Positions 1-12,963 are shown, counted from the first letter of the stretch. The stretch: DNA of 64,000 nucleotides from Dimargaris cristalligena (GCA_027576995.1 JANBQC010000070.1:1-64000), one strand, 5' to 3'. Notes: generated by a model from the letters alone, not told the origin. Numbers and translations are program-made.

Positions 1-3000
1 ATCATCACCTTTCCCTTTTATTATCTATCTTTTCAAATAAAGTTCAGTTTTCAAGGATTTGAGTTCAGTTCTTTACACATGGGGTTATTTATCCATATTG
101 AGATAGGGGGGAGTAGAATGGGACCATTAATAGTCCTCTAAGACTCTCACCTATTCTCCAGTAGTTCAGGGTATATACTACCCCAAATGCTAGCTTAGAT
201 TGCTTGGATGTATAAAGTGTAAATGCCATATTTTTGAAATCATAGGGCATTGGATAACTGTTAGCCCCAGAGCCAGCATGGTGGCATTATTTGAAATCCA
301 CAACTAATGGTGTGGTGAAAACTAATGTAATTAGCCAAAGGCTGTGTTGGCAATCATTTGCATTATCTGGATGAAATTTAACCCAGCCGCAGACACATTT
401 CAATAAAATACACATAGGTAACTGGGCGGGGAAAGGTTTACCTAGTAAATTTTGTTGTATCCTGTCACCCGGGTTAACTACTCTTAGCCCATCAAGAGTC
501 CTGAGGATAGGCTTCTAATAGTAGGTGGGGCTTAGGCTCAGCTAAGTGGGCCACTGGCATTAGGATGGGGGTGTAGTACTAACTAATAAAGGATAATGCA
601 GGTAAATGTTAGGGACATGCAGCAGGCACACTTACTAGTTAGTACATAGGGGGTGAGCATATATAGAGTTTATTAAGGTAAACTGGGGGATATGAATAAG
701 CTAAGGCTTGAACCAATCCCAGGAGGGCCTGGTTATATATATGTGGGGATGGCTCCAGAGGGAGGTCCCAAGGGAAATATAACTAAGACTAAGGTGTGGA
801 TAGGTAAAGAATCTGACTGGATAACTTTGTATCAGGAAGACTCTCATGGGAACTAGAAGAGTCTTAGATCAGCAAGTTGAGTGTTTGGGGTGTGAAGTGT
901 CAGGGTTGAATGGGTGGGGTTATATAATAAATGATGACCCCATAGTACTGGGGGTGACTATGGGAGGGTTAATATGGCACTATAAGGCCTAATAAGGACA
1001 GGTGATCATTAGGTCTGGATTAAGTCAGATGAGGAGGGCTGACATATCCAACTGATTTTTTGTTGTAAGGCCTGGTTAAACCCTTGCCACATATATTACA
1101 CAATTAACAGGACAACTTGGTCTACGGCCCTTATACTAAATGAATAATCAGCCCAATATATACTATCAATGGGACTCTTGAAATTAATTTACATGTGGGA
1201 GCACATGTAAATATCTTTTTTGTTAGGCTCAATGGTAAAGACCCTGGGGGAAAGAGGGTTGGTAAAATAGGTTGGCAAGCTATAATGGTAAAGTCGAGGT
1301 TTTCACTATAATTATGTTTGGGGATTATTCAAGTCCCTTGCCCATTCTTGACACTGCATGGACCGGTTTAAAATGGTAATATATACAATTGGAGACTCTG
1401 CAATGTTGGTGAGAGGCAGGAAATTGGCTAATGGAAAGCAACACAGTTATCAATAAATTAGCTGACACATCGGAAGGGTTTGCTAACAACCTACGCTGTT
1501 TGCACATCCGTATTTAGGGGAGGGATGAATGTTTAAATGGGGGGGATGTCAGCCCTAGAGGGGGTCACATTAAAAATAACTGGCGAAATCGGACTAGGGG
1601 CCATGTCACAGCAATCGATCGTCTCCCGAGGTCAACCCAATCACAGTCTGTATAGATATTGGCGATCATCCCTTTGTTTTATAATGGATATCGCGGAATC
1701 GGGGATCTGCAACCACATGCCTAGGTTTCATTATAAGCCCACTGGTAAATGCCATGATTCAAAGGCCGATATCTCCCATTACTAAAGTACCCTAGTGTTG
1801 GTGCCTCTTGGCTGCCGAATTCTCTAGTGTAATATGTCCAACGTGGTTGGTTTTAATGGCCAAGAAACAACAAAGAGATCTACCACGACACCCCGGCGCT
1901 TTAACATTAACTAACCCCCCTGCACTGGTATATGGTCATAATATAACTTTGATACTGTTTTGATTACTAGTCTGACCATCCCATACATGGTGACCACCCC
2001 TACTTTACTAGGGAAAACTTAAACAGGGGGTATAATGGCCATAAGGCGGTGTCTAATTCTTATCTTCACATTTACGGGAAACGGCAGTGTGGTTTATAAA
2101 AATTAGCCCGACGGAGTCTGCTACATCTAATTATTATAGACGTGTGGAAGACACCCAATGCCTTAAATAAAAGTACAAAGCACTAGTGGAATATGGGATA
2201 CCAAAATCTATGGTTAAGCCACTGGGGCTATATGTGCTGACTAATACTACCCAGGCGGCCTGTTTCTGCTGATGAATATAATGAATATGCAGTGCCCATA
2301 TGAAGTTATGGAATATCCAGTTGGTCTACCACAAGGTTATCTAATGGTTCACCGAATATAGTAGGAGAAGTTGCAGTCAGACTAGTTAACTGGATGGTTT
2401 GACTATAAGGCCTTATGGTAGCACCAAACCGCACCCACCTACTACTAGGTTATAATTTAAATTCTGATAATAATAAAAGTACCCTTGGTAACTTGCTAAT
2501 TAATGGATATTACAGAAAATTAAGCACTGGGGTTCCAGGATTAGGATTTTTCTCGTATAACCCACAACTGAGTACTCAGCTTTAGGGCCTGAGTAAACTG
2601 TAGTACACTATCAGATAGTAAGTAGTGTTAGCCCTGGTAGTGGATATACACTAGCCCCTTCTTTCCTCTTGTATTTCAAAAAAACAACTATCGACATTCG
2701 ATACTTATTTTTATGCTATACAGTTATATAAAGCGCTACACATGGATGGTATGGAATACTTTCTACAATCATCTCCATCGCCCTTAACTTAGCTGTTACC
2801 CTAACCGGGCTCTAGTGTAGTGTAGCACCTTCCCCAAGACAATATTTGGTGCCATGGTGATAAACTACCCAACCCAGCCAATGTATAAGGTATTCCTCTA
2901 CTATAGTTTGGCTATTAATCGGAAGAGTCTTCCGATTCGCTTCAGAATTTTCTGGATACTAGTAGTCACCGCTTAGTGCTACTAATGCTATTCATATATG

Positions 3001-6000
3001 TTTTTTTAGCATCGTCCCCACATAAAAGCATTTTCCTAGGCTACCAATTGTTATTATTGGAGTCATTTTTACTTTCTTTATCCTTATAGACACATTATAT
3101 ACCCCCCCCCCGATCGGCGCCCTGCTCTACAATTCCCATCTTTTTTGCATCCCCGGCCCCTCACTAGTAAACCCCAATCAAGACAACCACTGGTGCTATA
3201 TCCTTCGGAAGCCCATCTACATAATCCCAGGTGCAGTACCAGAACAACTGGTCGCTGTAATCGGCCAAGCATGATAGAACAGCAATGGTAAATTACGCCT
3301 TAACAAACTATTTTCGTACTATATGATGCCGAAGAAACTTAGCGCATAAATAACCATACATTACCTACCCGATGCAACGATCTTAAAACTGATCCTTGGA
3401 GCAACGTTGCTACAATGTACACTAAACACTAAAAACCCAAGGTTACTCGATGACCCACGATCGTATTACTACTTTTTATTTAGTAAAGCATCCTAAGTAT
3501 TTAGCCCTTAGAGCGGGTGGTTATCAACCACAAAATGGTACACATGCCGAACTTTATGGTCCCGTGGCTATTGTCTTGTCCTCAAATATTATACACTCTG
3601 GTGTATGCTTCAGGAGGGCCTTTGCATTACTATTTGGCGCTATTCTACCCATAACCATTATTATTTTTTGCAAGCCGGCTATTGTATTGACAAAGACCAC
3701 TTTTCTAGACGGCTGGTATTTTTATTGCAGTCGATGGGATTAAAACGTCACTCCTTGTGTAATATTACCAATACGGGAGACCTATCTTCTAGAGCAGTTA
3801 TATTTGGCAATGAGTGAGTCAAGAGCATAGGCTAAGGGACATGGGTCGGCATCTCTTCGCGGTACCCACGATGACCCACCTCTGAACAATACCATGCCTA
3901 GAGTAAACGTAGGCATTACGCCCGGTTGACCTATCCAATTTTGTACGTCGAGACTCCGATGTATTGCTTTTAAAGGTCACTTTTCGTGAATGTTGCTGCC
4001 CCCCATGGTCAACAAAGCTACGCCACTCTTCCATGCCCACGGAAAAAAGCGATACTCTAGCCAGGAATGCTAAATACGATTACTGACCGGGCATTCTAAG
4101 ATGAAATTTTAACCGGCCAATCATTTAGCTGGGGTCCTTGAATGTAACGACACTATGGTGCTGGTGTTCCACGGCTAACTACTTAATAGAGATACGTGGG
4201 TACGAGCATTATTAACCATTTTTCGAATAAGAATACTCATTGCCATTACAATTATGGGTAAATGGACTGGGCAGTCTAGTGGTTGGTGACTCCTCCACCA
4301 AGTTATCTGCCGAACTGTTGAAGTGTGCTTCCTATTAACACTTTGAGGAATTCGGCCATTTGGTTTGTTGGGCTGGTTCAGGGCCCTAATCACAGCCGGT
4401 AGGTCTTCTTCTGTGGTGTTGTTTAACCTATATTTCTGACTTTATATAGTAATTACAGGTTATTTTGGTCATCGTTTTATTGTACCTCTCTTCCCCTATT
4501 CACTCCGCTACGGTGTATCGCCTGCTTCCATCTCGAGAGTTGGAAGCCCGGCGACTCCACCAACCTAACTTCAGACTTCTACTTCGTTTTATCGGGACTA
4601 ACTAGGATGCGACACTACTTCGACTCGATTCCAGAATTCAAACTGACCTAAGTTCAACTATAGGGCTAGAGTGCTGAGAAATATGGAAGCCTAGAATACA
4701 AACCTGCTTGGGATTTAACCAGGCTTACCGGTAGCCTTGCATAATTGTACTATATTTCTTTCCAGGGCGACATTGCAACGATAATCACACTAAAACTGGA
4801 TACTAAACGACCGCTAAACTGTGTCGGTGCAGACAGTTGTTCTTCCCTAGGGAAACTGGATCGCCGTTGTATGTACTTAAAAAGACCGCCCCTACACGAT
4901 ATAGTCCGACCCTCGAGTTACACCAGGTTGCTATGCTAGGATAGGAAGTGCCAAGATCCATTCCTGCTGTACCATTGCGCTAGGTCTATTCTAAACGAAG
5001 GAAGGCTGGGTAATCAAGTCACTTAGGTACATATAGTATTAGTTAAGGGAACCCGTGTATCACCAGAAGGGAAATCGAGCCCAAAAATGCCCCTCTCCCC
5101 CTGCACTTAAGAGACACGGATAGCCAAAGGAGTATAATTTAATGGAAGTATTGTCGAGTGTGGTTACCTTAGCATGTTAATTCCCTTTAGTGAATCCATG
5201 GCATTGGTCAAACACATAATCCCTCAACAGCGGGTTATCCAAAAAAAACACCAGTGGACAACGAATGTGGTGTTAGGTGTGCCCCTCACACCCAGGTTTC
5301 TCCGATCACACTGACTACCGAAGAGTATATAATAGGTTTAGGTAGGTTTGTCACAGTCAATTGCCCCACTCGGGCTGTGTGGTCAATTTAGCGATTAGCA
5401 GGGTTAATAAGCTCAGTAAGATCAAGTGGAAAAGGGTGATCTCAACCTAAAGGAATAGACCGATGGACGAGTTGCAACGAGCACCGCTAGTCTTGCTCAT
5501 CGGTAGTGCGCACAGTCCTTGCGAGCAAAAAGGGAGAGAAGGCTGGCCCGCGGACTAATTTATCCCAAAACAGTAGAGTTGCCCATCCATACTCCCCTTA
5601 ACTATGGGAACGTGGATAAGCACCCAAAGAAAGGGGAAGGGGCACTGGGTAGCGCGAAGGTTTCCCCCCTACATTTGCCCGTGAGAGCCATAGAACTTGG
5701 CGACTGGGTAAGGTAACCCCCCCCCCTCCCCCCTAAAATAGACCTGATCTCCGGGGAAATGGTAGTAAGCAAATTCTGGATTCAGGGATCGGCATTACTG
5801 TGACCGTGGCCATTCAATACATGATCTAAGCCAGCGGGGCGTTCACCCTCCCCCTTCCCATACAACGCCCTTACCCTCTTGAACGCATGAGTTGGCTCAA
5901 AACAGGGCTACACGTAAAAAAGGGATCGCCAAGGGGCGGGGGAAATATAGCTTCACTTTGTTTCAAAGGTTTGCTGAGCGGATTCAAATGCAATAGAGTG

Positions 6001-8400
6001 TCGGAGATGAATGCCCATCGCAGTCGCTGGCAACCGTCCCCCCTCCTTTCGCTATTTCCAAAACAAACAACCTAATTCTACTTTATTTTTGGTTTTTGAC
6101 GACGATACCAGGAAATATTCCAGTATTGTGAAATTCTATCGTCCAACTCTGAGTCTAGGAATTGATGAGTGAAGGTCATCTTATTCTAAAGAGCAATACA
6201 TCAATATTTGCCCAAAGGATAAATACGCCGGGAAATATCGCTCGTATTCCTATATATAAGAATGGTAACAGTGTCTCGGATTTTGTCCCTACCGTACAAC
6301 CAAAACTCGCCCTGGCCCAGTTTTTAAATGGTGAGTGGGTTTTGAACAATTAGGTCGATTATGGAAAACGGTCAGATTGATTGAGCTACTAGTCATAACG
6401 ACATGAAACATGGATATAAATGTCAAGGAGTGTACGGTGGCTGGGGATTGGGCTACATGCCGGCTTTACAAGGCGCTGAACGGACTCGTTAAGACCAGAA
6501 TAAACTTGCTAGTGGATAGTTCTTTTTAGAAACTCTTTGAGCGGCTGTCTTAACTATTGCGGAAATACACCCTCTCTAGCCCAACTCCAATCCTTAAAGG
6601 GCCGTGTAGCTTTCATCACATTACTCACTGCCTGCAGCTAAAGGGATGGTATCCGCATTGCCAGACGACACTCGCCCCCGCTTTAGCCCTGGTACTTAAT
6701 TGCGGGCACTAGAGGTTTTACTGTATGTGTCAGGAGATGCTGTTCCGTCGACTTGACCCAAGGGTATGTTCACTACCGAGGTAAATAGTGACGTATGTCG
6801 GTAATCACTGTATAACCCATTATTTAACGAACCACGCATACTTGCCGATTATAGTATGGCTGCCCCAAAGGGGCTATTTTTTGAGTATCGTCAACTTGGG
6901 TAGGTCAAACAGCCGCGTCAACCCTCGTTGATTTAAAGTATGGCTAGATGCCTGGTCAGTGAGTAGGTAAGGGCATCCACATACAGTGGGGTCGGAATTC
7001 CAACAAGGGCCATGTGGGCCACTAGTTGTTAAGAAAGCCCACCGCAACAGTAAAAAAACGTAAATATACCTGACGAGGATCGGGACTGAGCCATTACCAG
7101 GCACTGTGGCTTTTATCGGATTAGTTGGTAAGTGATTATGCAAAAATAGGGTGTCTATGTACAATTTATCCCCCAAATAAATAAATAAAATGTAGTGAAT
7201 CTCTCTAACACTTCAATACTCTTTCCTTTTTCACATGAATTTAACCACAAACGGGGACTCATCCACTCTACTACGTCGAGTCACCAGTATGGATAAATAC
7301 CGCTGGCTAGCGAATGATGATTGAGAAGGGAGTGTCACTGATTAGTCGTGGCGGATCCCTTCGCGATTCAACCGGCCTCAATGGGAAAAACGCTCACGAA
7401 GTGGCTTCACGTTAGGAACTCGGGTTATTGTATAGATAGACCGGGCGGAGTTGCTACGGCCATCGGGTCTCCTCTAGTCCAATAGGCCTTGCATCAACAT
7501 CCAATCTGATGGCGGTGTATTCAGCCACGAGGGCGCCGGTACCAGGCTCTACAGTGGGTAACGAGAAATACCCCCCTCCCCTCCTCACATTGTCCCTCGC
7601 CCTGTCATTGAAACACGGGATTTCAAGAATGCCTACTCCATTCTCACTCTCATCTAGACCAGGTCTATTCTTATATTCGGGAAGCATGGCTCTTCTTTCT
7701 ACTACCAACAACGTTTAAACCTAGCTAACCATTTTAAAGTGAAATGAAAACAGGTTGGTATGCTGAGTAAGTGTGAGGACAATGTCGAACCATGTTGAGT
7801 AAAAGATATAGTTTAATGTAATCCCCAATTGCATGTTGCATTAGTGCTGAATAAATATCATTTGTACTATGTATAGGTTTATCTTTAATGAGCGGGACTG
7901 GGCCTGGACTGGAAATAAAAACCGTACTAGATTGAGTCAGGAAAGAACAATAAATCATCCTGCATTTTTGACTGTCATTGATTAATTGTTATCCAACTAC
8001 ACCCCTAAGGCTTCCTCCCTGCCTTCGAATTTAATGCATGATTTTGGTTTTTGTTTTATTCGTAGACCACCTCTCCCTTCAAGAATGACATTTTCCGCTT
8101 CTATCCATTGGTATGGCTGTGAAAGGGGGTGGAGTAAGGAGTGGGCTTCCTGACCCGGTTGGGAAAAAAAATCGATTCAGTGCGTGTCCATAAAGGGTAG
8201 GCAAACATGAAGGTAAGGTAGGTGTTAGTTTTTGGGTAGGGAGGGGGGGCTTTCGCGACCTTTTACCTTCTCTTTCACACCCGTTTAAACTAAGACTACT
8301 ACTACTATTTAGTTGCAACCAAGGTGATCGTACCCTAAACTCGAATTCAGCGGAGTGCACTACGGTCTTGGTCATCGAACAAGGGGGGATTGGGGGAGTG
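1..8400. other. Gene-free, AT-rich region
   Basis: No reading frame here is long enough, or looks enough like a protein family, to be called a gene; the longest are about 60-112 codons and low in protein character. Visible content: one dispersed-repeat copy (about 453-1050, separate entry), homopolymer C runs near 3100 and 5720, and generally AT-rich sequence. Decayed transposon sequence is likely but I cannot identify a family. Confidence 0.6.
453..1050 (+). repeat. Dispersed repeat, copy 1 (possible solo LTR)
   Basis: This stretch aligns without long gaps, in the same orientation, to about 45892-46475. Shared blocks include the GTTAACTACTCTTAG region, GTAGTACTAACTAATAAAGG, a TATATATAGAGTTTATT block, GCTCCAGAGGGAGGTCCCAA, and CACTATAAGGCCT. 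Both copies start around TGTTG, the usual 5' end of a fungal LTR, and contain TATA-like sequence. I found no convincing CA-3' terminus or target-site duplication, so 'LTR' is inference while 'dispersed repeat' is seen directly. Ends are approximate. Confidence 0.75.
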
Positions 8401-8421
8401 GATTGCCCACATGGCAAGTAG

Positions 8422-8429
8422 TATATAAA
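8422..8429 (+). promoter_or_regulatory. TATA box of the seven-pass membrane protein gene
   Basis: TATATAAA lies about 270 bases before the chosen ATG at 8698. It is followed by a pyrimidine-rich, ACC-repeat leader (about 8455-8697), which suits a fungal 5' UTR. Confidence 0.5.
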
Positions 8430-8697
8430 TACCTGGTCGGTCGCCCGCTCACTATCTCTCTACACTTCAGATTGCCACCATTCTAACCATCCCATCTTCA
8501 TCCTATCCGCAACCACCACCACCACCGTCACCTCCTCGCCCTTTGATCAGTGCCAACTACTCCGGCATTCCGCATTTTCTTATTACTCGCCATCCTAGCA
8601 TCACATTTTCTATAGTTAAATATTTAAATAGCATCCATTTCCCCCAGCTCCCCATCATCCGCATTTGGCGTTTATTCTATTACCTATATTATCAGCC

Positions 8698-10854
8698 ATG
8701 CTCAACTATATTTGGACTAACCCAATGGCTTGGGCCCAACTTGTCCTGGGTATCTTAATTATTAATACACTTCCAACGGTCCAAGCCCGAGTGGACATTT
8801 TGACTCCTATCCCAAACATTCCCACTCAGCAGCCATCCATCGACTTTTACTATGACCAGGTCTCGCCGTACAACAGCACGGGCCCTCTGGTCCAGATTGA
8901 CATTGGTCCCAATTGTGTCATTGACGCGTCAGCCGTGCCTGAACTCGACAATGACGACTGGCTGACTTTAGTTGCGCCCAATACCAAAACAACCAATATT
9001 GGGACCACCATTTTCTTTGAACGCCTCCAGTTTATCGCAGCCGGCTGCTATTCATTTACGCAGCTCATGAAGCAAATCCCCGCCATCCGGCCTACCCTGA
9101 CCGCCAAGGGCTACCCTCAGCTGAAGGTGTCCCTGTTTTCCTGTGTGTTATTCGCCAACACGACGTTCGGTGGCCTTGATTACGAGGTCATCGATGATTA
9201 CTATTACCATCGACCCACCGGCGTAGAAATTGCCCAGATTGGGCTCGACACGGGCATCATGTACAGTCAGACCCTGCTGCACATGCGTAATCAAACGGCT
9301 CTGACGAACCAAACCTACACCCCTCTGGTGGTGCAGGTCACCCAGGAACCCGGGGCCTGGAACGATTTGCTGCTATCTCAGTCATTTAGGTCGTACACCA
9401 TTTTCTACCACATCTCCTTTGCGCCCCCGATCATTTACGCCATTTACGAATTCTTCCGCCTGCTTATTAAGAGCAAGTGCCGATTCCAGCCCCGTTTCTT
9501 TATTTTCCTGGCAGCCATTTTTTGTCTGGCGGTTTCGGCCATTCTACCTCCCACCGCAGCTCTCTCGCGCGTTCAAAATGCCTTCCGCTATATTTCCTTC
9601 ATGGTGGGATACAACTCGCTTTATATTGTGCTGCTAATGTGGATTCGTATCATGCAAAAGATTATGCGTCGGTCGTACGTCCGGTACTTGATTTGGCTCA
9701 TCTACTTTGTCATTTTTACGAGTTTGACAGCCAACTTTATTCTGGTGATCTGGTCCATCACCCAAATTTCCGTTCTCGTTTACATCGGCTGGGGTATTCA
9801 CAGCTACGTTTCGAGTGTTGCAATTTACGTTATGGCCGTCGTACTGGTTCCCTACGGCTTTTTGATCGTGCGTAACTTAAAGCACATGAACATTCCGAAT
9901 GATACCCGTGAGGCCCTCATCACCCTATCGAGTCTGTCCTATGTCGGCTTCGTCGGGGGACTGATGGTATCGGTCGCCATGATGTTGATTATTACCTCTA
10001 TCACGCAATATATCTCAGTGTGCCTCATCCGTTCGGCCCTGTTCCACGTATCGGCGCTGCTGATGTTCACCTCGGTCTTTTGGATCCTCCGGGTTCGCGA
10101 TTCGTCTCCACTCCGCCGCCGGCACCTGAATCTGGTATCGGGCAGCGAATCGAACGACGATGGCGCTTGTGACAATGGCCATATTAACTATACTCCCAAA
10201 ATTAGCCAACCGATCGGATACCGCCACGAAGAAACCAGTATCCGCCATGGCCTGCAGGACCTGTGGAATAATTCCATGCGGGGTTTGAAGAACCCTTCGA
10301 CCAATCCGGACTGGGATCCCCAGATGCCTAAACCCATGGCCGTCCCTTGGTATACCCGCTGGTTGGGGATCAAGGATAAGCGGTCGCAACCGACACCACC
10401 CCCTGGCCTCCCCCTACACTATTCAACCTACCTCCGCCCGCGTGAGGATCCCCACGAACCCCCCACCCCGGCTATGTACACCTCGACCACATCAACCAGC
10501 TCCACCTCCCACCTCAACAGTACTTCGAAATCTCCGTCACTGTCAAAAGCCGACTATTACTTCCCCGGTGGCTACTACCCCAATTCGGGCTACTCGGCCG
10601 TCCAGAGAAGCCATCGCCATTCATCGTCGGCTTCCACCATTTCCGCGGAACCCCGGACTAAGTACCTGAACGGGGATGATGACTACCCCAATCCACTGAA
10701 CTACTTTGCCGCCGGCCAGATGGAAAGCCCGTCGACGGCGTCGACTACTCCCCAACTGTCCAAATCGTCGACCGCCAACAATTCGGCCAAGCCTTCCTCA
10801 ACGAATATTAACGGCCAGTACCACGATGACCAACCAGGGGCCGATTCTAAATAA
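8698..10854 (+). CDS. Predicted seven-transmembrane receptor-like protein
   Basis: Single-exon frame of 718 aa. The frame opens upstream without an ATG; the ATG at 8698 (GCCATG) begins a signal peptide (about residues 1-32, cleavage near VQA-R). An ectodomain of about 200 residues follows, with four N-glycosylation sequons (NST, NTT, NQT, NQT) and an AGCYSF...LMKQIPAI stretch faintly like a protease-associated (PA) domain. Seven hydrophobic segments lie between about residues 238 and 475, then a cytoplasmic tail of about 240 residues rich in Ser, Thr, Pro and Tyr. Architecture suggests a G-protein-coupled or related signalling receptor at the plasma membrane or an endomembrane. I recognise no named GPCR family signature, so function and ligand are unknown. 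The tail offers many phosphorylation and proline-motif sites. Confidence 0.75.
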   Translation: MLNYIWTNPMAWAQLVLGILIINTLPTVQARVDILTPIPNIPTQQPSIDFYYDQVSPYNSTGPLVQIDIGPNCVIDASAVPELDNDDWLTLVAPNTKTTNIGTTIFFERLQFIAAGCYSFTQLMKQIPAIRPTLTAKGYPQLKVSLFSCVLFANTTFGGLDYEVIDDYYYHRPTGVEIAQIGLDTGIMYSQTLLHMRNQTALTNQTYTPLVVQVTQEPGAWNDLLLSQSFRSYTIFYHISFAPPIIYAIYEFFRLLIKSKCRFQPRFFIFLAAIFCLAVSAILPPTAALSRVQNAFRYISFMVGYNSLYIVLLMWIRIMQKIMRRSYVRYLIWLIYFVIFTSLTANFILVIWSITQISVLVYIGWGIHSYVSSVAIYVMAVVLVPYGFLIVRNLKHMNIPNDTREALITLSSLSYVGFVGGLMVSVAMMLIITSITQYISVCLIRSALFHVSALLMFTSVFWILRVRDSSPLRRRHLNLVSGSESNDDGACDNGHINYTPKISQPIGYRHEETSIRHGLQDLWNNSMRGLKNPSTNPDWDPQMPKPMAVPWYTRWLGIKDKRSQPTPPPGLPLHYSTYLRPREDPHEPPTPAMYTSTTSTSSTSHLNSTSKSPSLSKADYYFPGGYYPNSGYSAVQRSHRHSSSASTISAEPRTKYLNGDDDYPNPLNYFAAGQMESPSTASTTPQLSKSSTANNSAKPSSTNINGQYHDDQPGADSK

Positions 10855-11363
10855 TACTATTAGTCCCATTATTAATGCATTCCTATTTATTCGCTGTAAC
10901 CCAGTATAATGTTTATTCGTTGTTGTTTTACTTAAATTCTTCTTCCGTACCACCCCCATCGATCCTCTTCTAATATGATAAATTAAAGCGTGTTAATGAC
11001 TATATCACATCCCCTTCTAAACCACAATGCCCCGGCCTCGTCGCACTCTAATACAGTCCATCCCTATCAATATGCCTCACACATTATATGAATCTATATG
11101 GCCCAGTGGCAAGTAAATGGGAAATAATGGGGTTGTGCTTCCATTTGTATTGTTGATTTGATTAGATCATTGGACATGTCTGTTGGGCAATTGAGCTGGT
11201 ATTTTTCCATCTATATTACTACAATACAATGTGTCTGTGTGTTGGTATGTGAAGTTCCTATCTTCTTGTTTTAATGGGTTCAGAATCCCCCTGATGATCA
11301 GTGCTGCTGATGGTACCCTTTAGAATATGGATTCATTCTACTTATTTCACTAGATTTTAAACT
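10855..11363. other. 3' flank of the receptor gene
   Basis: AT-rich non-coding sequence between the receptor stop codon and the first apparent insertion at the 5S locus. I see nothing else in it. Confidence 0.5.
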
Positions 11364-11367
11364 TTTC

Positions 11368-12525
11368 TGTTGTGATATAGCCAAATGGCTATAGTAGTAT
11401 TTGGCATTGTCCTATTTATTTTTACTCTTTTAATTGAAAACCACTGTCCATATTTAGGTGATTAGTCAAAGAATTGGTGCTGCTAGCCTAAGTTTTCCTC
11501 TTTTATAAGTTGTTATGGTTATACAATGATTATATATTTCTTTTTAATTAGTTTATTTTTCTGAGTACTACATTTATACCCTTGCCGTACTCTATCAATG
11601 AGTATCAGCTATTCCTTTAACCTATTATAAGTTCATTTATATCTTTTATACCTTTGTTTTTATTATATTAACAGGTATAACTTTAGCCCTAGCCAATTAT
11701 TAGTTTGAGTATCTTTTTAATGCTGCTGTTTTTGTTATACCAATGGGTATAATCATTTTCATCTATCCAAATATTATTTCGAAGTTCCCTTTGTCACTAT
11801 TGTTTTAGTAATACCAATGAATGGTTTACCATATATAACCAATGATATAATTCAAAGACCCTTGTCTTTCCTTTTGTTTTGGTTATACAAATGAGTTTAA
11901 CCCTTTTATTATTATTTAGCCCGAGTTTAGTTCTTTAATTCTGAGCATCTACCAATTTATAATCCCCGAGTTTTAGTATAAATACTCAGTGGAATATCTT
12001 ATTAATAAATATAACTTTTTAGTCGAGGCTAAAGAATTCACCAGATAGTACTTCTGTGGAAGTTTGATTATGTTTTAGTTATTTTCAAGTACCTGAGGGT
12101 ATTATTTCCTATATATTATTATTTTATTACTATTTATATTGCTCAACATCATAACAATTTCTGTGATGAAATCACCAGCTCATCATACTGCCAGTTCATC
12201 ATCACAACCACAAGCTCGCCGTTTACCATCAATTCATCATTTACCACCTGTTCATAATCTACCATCACTTCGTAATTTACCACAGGTCCCCATTGTTCAA
12301 TGAGCTCATCAATCTTAAATATAGATAGCCTCTGATTATAATCAGGAACAGCTATATTTATCACTAGTTCCTTGCCATATAAATACCAACAACTTCGCAC
12401 TTTCTTGAATTGGGTAACCAGCTTTTCTCTTCCTCGTTTTTCTTAATAAATTCTTTAACTCCAATTTCCATCGATTATCTATTGTTTTCAGTGAATTATT
12501 TACATTTTTACCAAATCCCATAACA
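11368..12525 (+). mobile_element. Apparent insertion E1 at the 5S locus, containing a tandem repeat
   Basis: The segment opens TGTTGTGATATAGCC and ends CATAACA, an imperfect inverted match, and is flanked on both sides by TTTC (11364-11367 and 12526-12529). Its first bases resemble the start of the neighbouring element at 12530 (shared pattern TGTTGTGRTRTRGCMRAAYGGCTA). It has no coding capacity beyond an 83-codon frame with degenerate repeats on the minus strand (12149-12400). Read as an old LTR-like or non-autonomous element duplicating TTTC. The 3' boundary is less certain than the 5' one. Confidence 0.45.
11376..11965 (+). repeat. Degenerate 72-74 bp tandem repeat
   Basis: A diverged motif near ATACCAATGGGTATAA recurs at about 11521, 11593, 11665, 11737, 11811 and 11885, spaced 72, 72, 72, 74 and 74 bases. 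Weaker matches sit near 11376, 11449 and 11949. Units also share a T-rich TTGTTTT lead-in. Units are strongly diverged, so the array is old. It lies inside apparent insertion E1. Confidence 0.65.
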
Positions 12526-12529
12526 TTTC

Positions 12530-12959
12530 TGTTGTGGTGTGGCAGAACGGCTAGTATAATAATAGGCGGGAATACCTTATAGTCAAAAGATGTAGTAAAA
12601 TCGAACTAAAGATAACTGTAGGTAAAACTACCGGTACAGTTCAGAAGAATGAAAAAAGAGATGTTTGATTAAGAGTTGCGATTCTTGAAGGTATTTATAC
12701 TGAGGAAGTGGTGGAAGTCCAATCTACGTGGTATTACTGTTTGAATTAATAAATAATGAGGAGTTTACAAATATATCTGGCTAATGATGATATCAAATAT
12801 AAATGTAAGTGGTATTTGATGTATCTCTCACTTGCTATGATATTGTAAGGCTATAAAATAATAAATCATGACTTCGCTGATAAAAGGATATAAAAATAGA
12901 ATGTGATTAAAAAAGGGAATACTATGATTGACTAAGTAGTCTCAGGTCCTACCACAACA
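12530..12959 (+). mobile_element. Solo-LTR-like element E2 abutting the 5S rRNA gene
   Basis: A 430-base segment with perfect 9-base inverted ends, TGTTGTGGT at the left and ACCACAACA at the right. It is bounded by TTTC on both sides (12526-12529 and 12960-12963), a 4-base target-site duplication. The TG...CA ends, size and lack of coding capacity fit a solo LTR. The right duplication is followed immediately by the first base of the 5S gene, a position typical of elements that target Pol III start sites, such as Ty3. A competing reading is a 17-base near-identical direct repeat at 12522-12538 and 12956-12972. Confidence 0.6.
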
Positions 12960-12963
12960 TTTC

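Noticed and set aside
10015..10389. 124-codon minus-strand frame
   Set aside because: Shadow of the seven-pass protein gene.
12149..12400. 83-codon minus-strand frame with repeated NYEVMVDYEQVVN-type units
   Set aside because: Arises from simple ATC/CAT repeats inside the apparent insertion; no start context or family.
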